This document shows positions 55,270 to 64,000 of a stretch of 64,000 nt of DNA, one piece after another. How positions within the stretch are numbered: the first letter of the stretch is position 1; every line of letters starts with the position of its first letter. The notes beneath the pieces are model-generated. The model was given only the letters and a program-made list of their open reading frames with translations. It was not told the DNA's origin and did no database searches. Source of the stretch: Microcyclospora pomicola (taxonomy: Eukaryota; Ascomycota; Dothideomycetes; Capnodiales); assembly GCA_002786065.1 (NCBI GenBank), contig NHNY01000013.1:62001-126000 (forward strand). Reading direction: 5' to 3'. A program made the translations under genes and the position numbers.

Positions 55270-57105
55270 ATGGCATGCCTATCTGATAGTACAATGCAGC
55301 CTCACTCCAACTCCATCCAGACTATGCTACCAACAACCATCACCGATTTGCCACCTGAACTCATCGACCACATCACCACCTACCTGCCCACCGCCGGAGC
55401 TCTCGCACAGTTCAGCGGCACAAACAAATACATCCACAAATGTGTTGAAGCTGACGGATGGTCTACCTTCAGCCGTATCCATTTCCCATCTCTATGCCCT
55501 CCACCAACTCCATCCTTCAAGGATGTTGCCAGGACTCTAACGACATCGTCTCGCGCCTGGGACCGCCGAGCGTTCATCGCCAGGACCTTACAACCCAACG
55601 GCCACATCACGGCATATCCTGGATCTAACAGAATCGAAAGATGGAGACCACCCCGCGGACAGACCATTGGCTTTACACCACAGATAGATGTCACTGAGGA
55701 TGTCGGGCCAACATGGCGGCAGCGACGAGAAACGCTCGCTTACAGTGCTGGCGCCGAGCTGTGTCTCAGGGAGAAGACAGGCGATGATGTGAAGTGGCTG
55801 ACTTACAAGCCAGCAAGTGCGTATGAGGGCAGAGACGATATCACGACTCTGCATCTGCTGCGAAACCACGAGCAAGAAGCACTCGGTGGGCGGCAGGTGA
55901 TCGTGGGAACCGCGAATGGCGATCTGAAGTTGCTGAAGCTCCCGAATGCAGATAGCACAGACATAGGTGTATCCTATTTTGTTACCCAAGGTCAACCCGT
56001 CCGCTCGAGTAGCATCTTGGATCGTGCGAGTGGAGATTCGATCCTGGCTGCTAGCATTGGCGACTCAAGGATCTCCCTTTATCCCATCTCACCCGATGCA
56101 CCCAAGACTGTGCCCTCCAGCTCGATTGAAGTCTTTCCAACACAAGATGGGGCGACTACTGCCAAGAATCGGCGAGTCTGGTCGACCACATTCATCTCAC
56201 CGCGGCATCTCGCTGTCGGGCTCGGACCAAGCGATCATCCATTACACATCTACGATCCGACCGCTATGTCCAGCACACCACTCCGGAGGTTCAGCCTTCC
56301 AAGCAGTGTCCATGAGCTTGTAGATGTTGACTGGAAGCCCATCATATCGTCAATCTATCCGATCGTGCCGTTACCGCCATCATCCATAGCCAGTGGTCAT
56401 GGAAATGTGTTCCTGTCTGGAGCGTATGATGGTATCGTCCGAATGCACGACCTACGCTCGTCCGCCCAAGTAGTGCAAGTCTATATGGATCCCACCGACG
56501 ATGGTGCCATCTACAGCCTCCTTCCTCGCGGGCAAGAGACTCTCTTGGCGGGCACTGCTCGGCACACTCTGCTGAAAGTGTTCGATATGCGGCTGGGTGC
56601 CAAGGCGTACTCCCATCTGGACGCAACTCCGTCGAAGACATCGCGTCAACCACATGCAGGGTCGTCAGTGGATTGGAACCTCTTTTTGCGTCCTTCACCG
56701 TATCAGCAGGCACGGCAAGGGGGACATGCTAATCTGCGCCGAGCAAACGCAACGAGTGTCTACTCTCTTGCCTCTCCGTCACCCTCCTCTCCATGCATCT
56801 ACGCTGGCATTGAGAACTCTGTCCTCGAACTGGCGTTCACCGAAATCCTCGATCCGCATCCAGATCCAACTTTCTTCGCACATTCGTTCTCCTCGTCCAA
56901 ACATGCGGCGGAGGTACAGAAAGCCAGTCACGTGGTAGATCTGGCCATGTACGACCAGTCCACGACGATGAAGCTGTACAACCAGATGAGTCTGGGACAA
57001 ACCATCGGGAGATCGAAGCAGGAAAGCGCTGCCACCCTCCCCTTGAATACACCGCCAGAGGAATTGGACCTGGATGAGCGGTGGCGGGATCGGGGTACGT
57101 CTTGA
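55270..57105 (+). CDS. F-box protein with WD40-like repeats
   Basis: Single-exon frame, 611 residues; Met at 55321 (MLPTTITDLPPELIDH) is an alternative start. The F-box reads LPPELIDHITTYLPTAGALAQF, then CVEADGWSTFSRIHFPSL. The remainder has beta-propeller-like blades: VIVGTANGDLKLLKL, ILAASIGDSRISLYPI, HLAVGLGPSDHPLHIYDP, NVFLSGAYDGIVRMHDLR and TLLAGTARHTLLKVFDMR. Such proteins are substrate adaptors of SCF ubiquitin ligases: the F-box binds Skp1 and the propeller binds the target. The target is unknown. Confidence 0.88.
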   Translation: MACLSDSTMQPHSNSIQTMLPTTITDLPPELIDHITTYLPTAGALAQFSGTNKYIHKCVEADGWSTFSRIHFPSLCPPPTPSFKDVARTLTTSSRAWDRRAFIARTLQPNGHITAYPGSNRIERWRPPRGQTIGFTPQIDVTEDVGPTWRQRRETLAYSAGAELCLREKTGDDVKWLTYKPASAYEGRDDITTLHLLRNHEQEALGGRQVIVGTANGDLKLLKLPNADSTDIGVSYFVTQGQPVRSSSILDRASGDSILAASIGDSRISLYPISPDAPKTVPSSSIEVFPTQDGATTAKNRRVWSTTFISPRHLAVGLGPSDHPLHIYDPTAMSSTPLRRFSLPSSVHELVDVDWKPIISSIYPIVPLPPSSIASGHGNVFLSGAYDGIVRMHDLRSSAQVVQVYMDPTDDGAIYSLLPRGQETLLAGTARHTLLKVFDMRLGAKAYSHLDATPSKTSRQPHAGSSVDWNLFLRPSPYQQARQGGHANLRRANATSVYSLASPSPSSPCIYAGIENSVLELAFTEILDPHPDPTFFAHSFSSSKHAAEVQKASHVVDLAMYDQSTTMKLYNQMSLGQTIGRSKQESAATLPLNTPPEELDLDERWRDRGTS

Positions 57106-57404
57106 TGCAAATACAAGGACGTAGGGTGGTCGTCTGAGGGCATGATCACGCAGACCATATTTGGATTCACCTACTGCTGTCATCTACAGAAGCATGCAAC
57201 ATGAGGATCGAAGCCTGACCACGTGCTGGCCCCTCGAACCTAGGAGTCGAAGACGGATTCTTGAGGCGATATATCAGATGAGGCTTGCACTTACTCAGTA
57301 GCATCACGAAAAGCACGAAAGATGTCGATGCGCCTGTGCTATTCGGACATCGATTCCTTTACACAGCGTATGACAGATCTCGTATACGTAAGATCGTCCG
57401 CCTT

Positions 57405-58316
57405 TCACAACTTCACGACATGTACTTGCCGTCTCTGCTGATCAAGCGTCCCTCCAACCACCGCAGCATTGACCAATACAGTACTTTGCGCATCTCTACC
57501 AGCACGCGTCAGCACCATCACAAGCAGAACAACGAGCATATGCAAAAGCCCGACCACCCCAGCACTCCCCGCACAAACCCTTTCATACTGCCGCTCGAAC
57601 CGATCATAGATCAACACATCCCTCCCAAACCCTTCATGAATATGGCCAAACACATGCACCTTCGGCCGCACCCGCCACAGCTCCTGCAGCAGGAACCCAT
57701 CGCCCCACCCCGCCACATCCAGATGGAATCGCGGCGCCCCATGCGTGACGAGCACATCAACCTCGTCCGGCACCTGGTGCGTAAACACGTCTCGACTCCG
57801 GGGGTACTGGAACGCCCAGTTGCCATGCTTCGGTGTCTCCGGGTGTCCGAACACCGTCACGCGTCGACCTCGCACCTCGCAGATCGTCTGGGTGTGCTGG
57901 AGGTAGATGATGGAGCCCCAGCGTAACTCCTGCTCGGCGCGCGGTGGCTGCCCGAACTCCGCGGCTTTCGCATCATCGAGCACGATGTCGTGGTTCCCAG
58001 CGATGACGACCTTGTACGCGTGCGGCTGCGCATCGAGCCAGTCGAGCTGCTGCTGGAGTTCGTCCGCCGAGCCGCCTTGCGTCAGATCGCCGGCGTGGAT
58101 CAGGATGTCGCCTGGCGGTAGCGGCGGCTGGCTGTTGTGCGTATCTGAGATGCAGACGAGAGTGATGTCTCCCGAGATGTCGTGATGCGATGCTTGCTCG
58201 GCGAGGAGCCGTTGTCGCAGTGAGTAGAGGCTGGTGGCGAGTGTTCGGAATGGGGATTCCTGGAAGCGCTGCCACCAGGTGTGGCGTTTCCGGTGGATGA
58301 GTGCTTGTAGAGCCAT
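57405..58316 (-). CDS. metallophosphoesterase (MPPED/UPF0046-like)
   Basis: From the chosen start MALQALIHRKRHTW the protein has 303 residues; the frame is open 36 codons further upstream (58424). All calcineurin-type phosphoesterase motifs are present: CISDTHN (residues 57-60 = SDTH), HAGDLTQGG (Asp77), GNHD (107-110), THGAP (His192) and GHIH (224-227). These residues hold two metal ions. Related MPPED proteins hydrolyse phosphodiester or cyclic nucleotide substrates with low specificity; the true substrate is unknown. A hydrophobic C-terminal segment (VVGLLHMLVVLLVMVL) may be a membrane tail anchor. It is convergent with the F-box gene, with 299 bp between stop codons. Confidence 0.92.
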   Translation of the reverse strand: MALQALIHRKRHTWWQRFQESPFRTLATSLYSLRQRLLAEQASHHDISGDITLVCISDTHNSQPPLPPGDILIHAGDLTQGGSADELQQQLDWLDAQPHAYKVVIAGNHDIVLDDAKAAEFGQPPRAEQELRWGSIIYLQHTQTICEVRGRRVTVFGHPETPKHGNWAFQYPRSRDVFTHQVPDEVDVLVTHGAPRFHLDVAGWGDGFLLQELWRVRPKVHVFGHIHEGFGRDVLIYDRFERQYERVCAGSAGVVGLLHMLVVLLVMVLTRAGRDAQSTVLVNAAVVGGTLDQQRRQVHVVKL

Positions 58317-58951
58317 TCGGTTGCGTCTAGGGGAGTTCCACGCTTCTGGTGAGCTACGTAGTCGTAAGACTCTTATTTTAATCCATTCTGTAGTTGTGTT
58401 CAGAGTAGGCTGTGAGGTAGGCAACCATTGAGGTAGAGTAAAGCCTGATGCCTGGTCGAAAGGACACGTGCCGTTTGTATTTCAGATTGTGCCCGTTCGT
58501 TCTGAAAGTGTCGTTTAGATGTCAAGAAATAGGTTGTCCGTGTCAAATCGTGACTGCGGCACAGCCATCACCCTCTCGTGTTCATCAGCTGGGCGTGGGG
58601 ATTGCAGTCCTGAGTTGGTGAGACTAGCCAGTGCACATCTAAACAATGAATGCTGTGCGGCATACACTGAGGAATGATGCACGACTCACTTTGTATCGAT
58701 TTACCGATTCCATTACAGAGCATCAATCCGAAGGTCCATGTAAGGTAGTTCCTACCCACCGTCCAAGGATGGGCGTTGAAGGTGTCTTGATTGCGGTATA
58801 TGACGCTGAACACACACAAATACATATAGCCCAACAACTTCCCCATCAAGTCAATTTGTAGAAACACATGACCAGCCACCTTCTTCGCAATCGAAAGAAA
58901 ACTTGGGAAAGAATGGAAGACTTGATTGCGATCCTCGTGATTCACAATCAT
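58317..58951. other. intergenic region
   Basis: 635 bp between the metallophosphoesterase start and the FMO stop (same strand). It holds the phosphoesterase promoter. Short frames show no family motif. Confidence 0.4.
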
Positions 58952-60777
58952 TTACGCAGTCTTCTTACGTGCAGCAACCCACTCATCGACCAGACCCGTC
59001 CAATCTTCCGGACCATACGGCTCGCTGATCTCCGCCAAGAAGCCCTTCTTACGGTTCACATTCAAGCCGAGATCTTTGAGCAACAGGTCTATGTACGGCA
59101 GGGCATCGAACACAAAGTCCGGGAAGGAGGCGCCGTAGCCACAGGGATATCGCCATTTGCCCCATTGCGTGTGCAGCATGATCTCTTCGGTGATCTCGTC
59201 CGGCGTCGATGCTTCGCGGTCTAGACGACCGTCGAGGAAAGCTGCGATCCACAGTGCCTGTGCAGAGGCGCAATTCGCGGTGCTGACAGACGAGACCATG
59301 CCGGCGAACGCGATGTTGCGGTCGTTGAATCGCGCGGAAGGGACCATGAAGCGATATAAGCGGTAAGGCTCGTTCTTGGGCTTGAAGTTGAGAGATGGCT
59401 GGTCGCGAAGGCGTGGATATAGCGCGAGCACCTTCTCGTCAGCGGCTGTGGCGAGCTTCTTTTGCTCGGTGGGCACCTGGGTTAAACCAATCCCAGCGGT
59501 GCCAAAGTTGAGAAAGCGGATCGATGGGTCCTTACGCCATCCAGTCGCGCAGACCAAGAGATCCGACTTCAACGCCTGTCCATCTGCGAGATGTACTGTG
59601 TGATCCGTCAGTCGCTCGACGTCCGTGACGTGGACGCGGATCTTGCCATCCTTGACCATCTGAAAGAAGTCCTGCGGGTAGTTGTGAATGCTGAGGCCGC
59701 TACCAATCCAGAACGCGCTGTTCCACGGCTTCAGCTTTTGCAGCTCGGGATGTGAATCGTAGCCATTGACCTGCAGCACCTCACCACCGAGGCCGCCCCA
59801 GAACTGATTGACTATGAACCTGCCGACCGCAGTGCCGTGCAAGAATCTTCGCGCCCATCCCCAGCCATCTTCGCCTCCCCATGGACAAGGCGAGAACCAG
59901 GTCATCCATCGCACAGTCAATAGCTTCTCCAGACGTTTCTTGCCTCCCATAACCCACGGATAGCTGATCCAGACCGGTCCGTTCCCACTCGGGCGGATGA
60001 CCATGTCGACCACTGCTCCAGCTTCGGCATAGGCGAAAGACACGTCCATTGCAGATTTGGCGCCACCAATCACAACCGCGTTCTTGGTAGTTTTCACCGT
60101 TGCACCTTGTTTGCAGAACTCCTTAGCATGAAAGTATGGCGCGCCAAATGTCTCTGCACCAGGGTAAACGGGAAAGTTAGGCTGTGAAGTGAGCCCGGTT
60201 GCGATGATAATTTTCTTGGTTTGGAAGGACCGTGGGCCCTTCGGTGATGAGGTCTGCAGCGTCCAACCACCGTCGTGGGATGGTTCGAGGCTGTCCACCT
60301 TGACATTGAATTGAGTTCTTTCGAACACTCCGAACTTCTTCGCGAAGTCGGTCAAGTACTTGTGAAGGACTGCACCCGGGATGTGTTCGCCTTCCTTGAC
60401 ATCGTAGGTGCCAGGCGTCATGTCCATATCGGGGTATTGGTACGTGCCATGGAGGTTGTTACTTCGTAGACCTGTGCGTGTCAGACATGGGACAGATGTA
60501 TCCATGGCTCCCAGGCAGTACTTCTGCCTCTTCGACCGGCCGCGCTTCTCATACAGTTGGAGACTTACCTGGATAAATCCTGTCCTTCGACCAGGTCCCG
60601 CCGCATGAGCTTTCAGCTTCCAGGACGGCAACATTGTCTTCAGGGTGCAACTCGATCCATACTTTGGCAGCAACCAAGCCGTGCCACCCTTGGCATTGTC
60701 AGTACCACAGTCGTCGTTGATCACACATAGTACGGCATACCAGCTCCCACCACAATCATGTCATGTTGACTTGCCAT
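58952..60777 (-). CDS. flavin-dependent monooxygenase (FMO/BVMO-like)
   Basis: Exons on the minus strand: 60777-60741, 60688-60569 and 60471-58952; 558 residues. Introns are 52 and 97 nt, GT-AG, both phase 1. The FAD-binding motif VVGAGWHG (residues 9-16) is formed only after splicing. Then come LEAESSCGGTW, IATG (142-145), FGAPYFHAKEF (161-171; an FMO-like element with Ala for the usual Gly) and the NADPH motif VVIGGAKSAMD (185-195), and CATGWRKDPS. The enzyme should use NADPH and O2 to hydroxylate or insert oxygen into a small molecule. It shares a promoter region with the SDR gene, which hints at a joint pathway. The substrate cannot be told. Confidence 0.93.
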
Positions 60778-61423
60778 TGTCTCGCGCCCTGTGCTGCCGC
60801 ACAACCAAGACGCGAATTCTCAATATCGAGTTGATCTCTGCTTTAGATCACGAAAACACCAGACAAACAGCACACTCGTCAAGTGTATGGAGATGTATCA
60901 GTAAACGCGTGTTGGAGAACACATGGCAACGGGCCACCGCCATCTTGACGGGTCGCATTGCTAGCTTTCGCGGGCTGATCACCGTCTTGTCGCCCGGCGC
61001 CCAGGCTTATCGGCTAGTCATGAGAGTGACAAAGGAGAGGTTCAACCCCGCACGAGGGAAGAACAGAAGTCCAGCTGTCGCGGCAAAATCCTCTAGATTA
61101 TGCCAGCCGATGGAAGTTTGATAAGAAGGTGGACTATTCACCTTGCGGTCGATTTGTCAATGATAAATGCCTTAGCTCGCCGTTCGTGACAAGTCGTACC
61201 AAAGTCACTGTGTGAGGTTTCGAATTGCGGTGCTGGCCGGCTACAGCCATTGAGTAGCATTAGCCGATCACGGCCATAGGCGTTGACGTAAACTCCATTG
61301 CGCTGCTCGAAATTGCATTCGAACATTGCTGTTTGGACGGTCTACTAGAGAAGACTTATATGCACCTGTCTGCGTGATAAGATCGATCTTGTAATAACTG
61401 CTGCTGGATAGAAATCAAGCAAG
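60778..61423. promoter_or_regulatory. divergent promoter region (FMO / SDR)
   Basis: 646 bp between the divergent start codons of two redox enzymes. No clear zinc-cluster factor site or TATA box was recognised by eye. The arrangement suggests joint control. Confidence 0.45.
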
Positions 61424-62509
61424 ATGTCGGGCCAGAGCATTCGCGAGCGTTTGGAGAGTTTGAAGGGAAAGAACTACGTGGTAGGTTGTACCCATCTCTC
61501 AAAATGTGTCTCTACTGATACTTAACCTCCCTAGGTGACTGGCGGTGCAATGGGCATTGGTTTTGCCATCACCAAGAACATCGCAGAAATGTTATATCCC
61601 CGCAAACTCATTTCTTCGACCGGAGACTGACTGTTGCGACAGGGGTGGTAACATTGCGGTCTTGGATGTGAGAGAGACTCCTCTCGAGCCAGTCCATGAC
61701 TTGCCCAAGCAGTACGGCATCAAGACCGAGTACATTCAATGTGACGTGAGCAGCGAGGACAGCCTGAGAGCAGCTTTCGACAAGACTGTGAAGGCCTTGG
61801 GCAGTATCGATGGCATTGTTACGGCAGCTGGCATTGCCATTGGTCAGTGTGATTGGCATTCTTCAGGACGATGTTCGAAGCTGACGGAGGTATAGACAAG
61901 CCGTTCGTGAATCAGAAGTGGGAGGAGGTCAACAAAGTTTTGCAGATCAACGTGCGTATTGCCCATTTTGCCTGGAACGAGAACAGTCGATGCTAAATAG
62001 ACTCGCAGGCAATGGGATCGTTCTTCGCTGCACAGTTGGCTGTTGACCAGATGCAGAAGCAGGGCACGCCCGGCAGTGTGGTCTTCATCGCGTCAATCAC
62101 CGCACATGTCAACCTACCTGGATATCGAATGGCTGGATAGTACGTACGATATGAGTGGCACCGCGCAAGAGGTTGGCTAATTTGTCTCAGCAACATGTCC
62201 AAAGGCGGAGTCAAAATGGTCGCCAAAGCCCTATCGGCAGAGCTCGCTCCCAAGGGAATCCGCGTCAACTCCATTTCGCCTGCGTTCATCGAAACGAACC
62301 AGACCAAAACGGCTCGCGACTTCACGACCAAGGCTGCTGGTGATTTGATGAACACAGCACCGCCGTTGGGGAGGATTGGGACTGCGTACGACGTGGCACC
62401 TGCAGCCATCTTCTTGTTGAGCGATGCTTCGGCATACACAACCGGAGCTGATATCCTAGTCTCTGGAGGTATTCACACTGGTCGTGGGGGAGACTACGAC
62501 ATGTGTTAG
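61424..62509 (+). CDS. short-chain dehydrogenase/reductase (SDR)
   Basis: Six exons: 61424-61480, 61535-61590, 61643-61842, 61896-61951, 62009-62139 and 62191-62509; 272 residues. All five introns are 51-57 nt GT-AG. The cofactor motif is TGGAMGIG (21-28), then CDVSS and TAAGIA. The catalytic tetrad is Asn123, Ser152, Tyr167 and Lys171 (YNMSK), with the Tyr codon made by splicing. The tail (GRIGTAYDVAPAAIFLLSD...ADILVSGG) is typical of classical SDRs. It resembles polyol dehydrogenases and beta-ketoacyl reductase-like fungal SDRs, with NAD(P)H as cofactor. The substrate is unknown. It is divergent from the FMO gene. Confidence 0.94.
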
Positions 62510-63144
62510 AGCGTCATGGAGGATGTGTACTGCGAAGGGTGACTTGTCGCTATCTTAAGCACTCTGGATCTCTTTGATTCCGAACCCAAGACTACCAATC
62601 AACCAGCTTCTTAGATTTATCGCCAAGCGTGCTCAGAAGTAAAACAAGCAGCCTAGAGGCCTGAGCCTGTCATCATCTTTGAAGGGTCTCCTATTTGGTC
62701 ATTGTTGGGTGCATATTCGGTGTTTGTTCTACGCAACCGAATCACATTCGGTCTTTGTTCGAATCATTTTCAAGTACGCAAAGGACAATCCATGTTGATA
62801 CCGTAGGAAGAGGATCTACATTGAGAAGTTGATCTTGGATACGCCCCGAAAGTGGCTGGACAATACTTCGATGTACAGTGAAGAAGAAATTCATGCACAC
62901 TCACCTATCCGCTTGCTTCTCACTCTCACTTCCAATTGTCGTTTACACCTCAGTCGAGTATCCCAGACAATCCGGGGACACACAAATGGCTATGAACACA
63001 ATAGATACCACACTTCAACGCGCGTGCAGATGATAGACGTCATGCCAGGTTCGTCAAGGCATTTGAATCACATTGAGACTCTCGCAGCCGGATCTCCTTA
63101 CATAGAGCTACCTATCCACCATCATTAGCGCTGCTGTCTCCAAG
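62510..63144. other. intergenic region
   Basis: 635 bp between the SDR stop and the GH72-like start. It probably holds the GH72-like promoter, and perhaps a first exon with the signal peptide. In-frame codons just before the ATG at 63145 (LSTIISAAVSK) look like the tail of a signal peptide, but no start for them was found. Confidence 0.4.
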
Positions 63145-64000
63145 ATGGACGCCTCAACACCGATCATGATAGACGGCCGCATCTTGACCAGGGGAGGTGA
63201 AAGGGTCGAGTCCTTGACCCATCCCTAGCTAAAGGCGCTGATCTCTTGCAAGTTCATTGTGCGTGGAGTCGTTTACCAAATCGATACCACCGACGTGCAC
63301 TCCGGCCAAGCGTGGAGTGATCCTTTGGTGAATCAGCCTCTTTCGCGACTACAGCACGACATCGCTCTCCTCCGGGATCTAGGCGTCAATACCATCTTCA
63401 TTTGTGAGTCGATGGTTCAACCACACTCGCAGGACGATTTCCGATGGGCAAGACTCGTTTGACAACACACAAAATCACACCCATGTTATGCGCCTGCTGC
63501 AAGAGGCAGGGATCTATGTCCTCTTCGTTAGTATTCCATGACTGTACCGAGATAGACTAGACGACTACTTCTTGTCTTCTCATGCGGCATTTCATTACCT
63601 CTGCTGAATGCTCCCCTGTCATCTAGAATATCTCCACACCCCACTCTGCCATCAATCGTGTCGATCCATATAGTTCGTACAGCGCCGAGATGATGGAGAC
63701 CTATTTCAACGCAATTGACCTTATGGCCACCTTCACGAACACTCTGGGCGTTCTCGCCGCTAATAATCTGATCAACAACCACGAATCCCTGGCATGTGCT
63801 CCCATAGTAGCTGCGGTCGTACGAGACTTGAAGCGGTACATGAAGCTTAGAATCAATGCTACCGGGCAAAGAATCTTGCCGGTAGGCTACGGTTCCGTGT
63901 TGGGTCAGTTTCGAGAAGAGACACTGTTCAACTATCTAGCTTCTGGAAACGAGGAGAATCGCGTGGACTTTTGGGCAGTGAGTTACCTTTAGAACTCCTG
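63145..64000 (+). CDS. GH72-like beta-1,3-glucanosyltransferase, 5' part, acid/base Glu replaced
   Basis: The gene runs off the window. Likely exons are 63145-63204, 63253-63403, 63453-63526 and 63627-63977, followed by a donor GTGAGT; 212 residues so far. Introns are 48, 49 and 100 nt. Family motifs: PIMIDGRILTRGGERFIVRGVVYQ (first junction inferred), LRDLGVNTIFIYSFDNTQNH, EAGIYVLFNISTPHSAINR, and YGSVLGQFREETLFNYLASG, then RVDFWA. GH72 enzymes (Gas/Gel) remodel wall beta-1,3-glucan. Where they have the acid/base in G-N-E-V, this protein has VLAANNL (Asn142 at the Glu position). It may be inactive as a transglycosylase. No signal peptide is seen after the first Met here, so the start may be incomplete. 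Confidence 0.75.

Noticed and set aside
53194-62509. A secondary-metabolite cluster joining the P450, FMO and SDR
   Set aside because: An F-box protein and a metallophosphoesterase lie between, and there is no synthase, transporter or pathway regulator. Only the FMO/SDR pair is kept as a suggestion.

Overview
This window looks like nuclear DNA of a filamentous ascomycete (Pezizomycotina, probably Dothideomycetes). The basis is compact genes on both strands, short introns of mostly 48-100 nt, a fused Nup98-Nup96 (Nup145) nucleoporin gene, a fungal mitochondrial ribosomal Mrp10 gene, fungal wall glycosidases, and genes whose closest relatives in my memory are fungal. The class-level placement is inference. 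Splice sites were worked out by eye from frame continuity and family motifs.

Left part (1-7.7 kb) is almost gene-free. It holds one zinc-cluster transcription factor remnant without its zinc cluster and a few coding-like scraps. From 7.7 to 28.3 kb there is a gene-dense housekeeping stretch: an Apd1-type [2Fe-2S] thioredoxin-like protein, an unassigned protein with a possible OB-fold motif, a leucine-rich-repeat protein, an Mdp1-type HAD phosphatase, a tRNA-Ser(GCU) facing a decayed tRNA copy, the large NUP145 gene, a DUF1295 membrane protein divergent from a DUF1992 J-protein-like mitochondrial protein, and a small two-exon hypothetical gene.

A second poor region (28.3-30.8 kb) holds decayed coding-like pieces. 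From 30.8 to 48.8 kb come a putative zinc-ribbon protein with an in-frame stop, the three-exon MRP10 gene (easy to miss), a Ser-rich protein with KEN and SP motifs, STN1 (telomere capping), a small secreted Cys-rich protein, the mitochondrial calcium uniporter MCU divergent from a DUF4743/NUDIX protein, GPI18 (GPI-anchor mannosyltransferase), a single-pass Ser/Thr-rich membrane protein, and a GH47 alpha-mannosidase.

From 50.5 kb to the right end are a conserved fungal hypothetical protein, a cytochrome P450, an F-box/WD40-like protein, a metallophosphoesterase, a divergent flavin monooxygenase/short-chain dehydrogenase pair, and the 5' part of a GH72-like glucanosyltransferase gene that lacks the family's acid/base glutamate and runs off the window.

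No CRISPR array, intact transposon or virus-like element was recognised. The window is mostly ordinary genome. The points most worth checking are two likely GC-AG introns (one a stop-free 60-nt intron hidden inside the NUP145 reading frame), the GH72-like protein without its catalytic glutamate, the inverted tRNA/pseudo-tRNA pair, the in-frame stop in the zinc-ribbon gene, and the divergent FMO/SDR pair.
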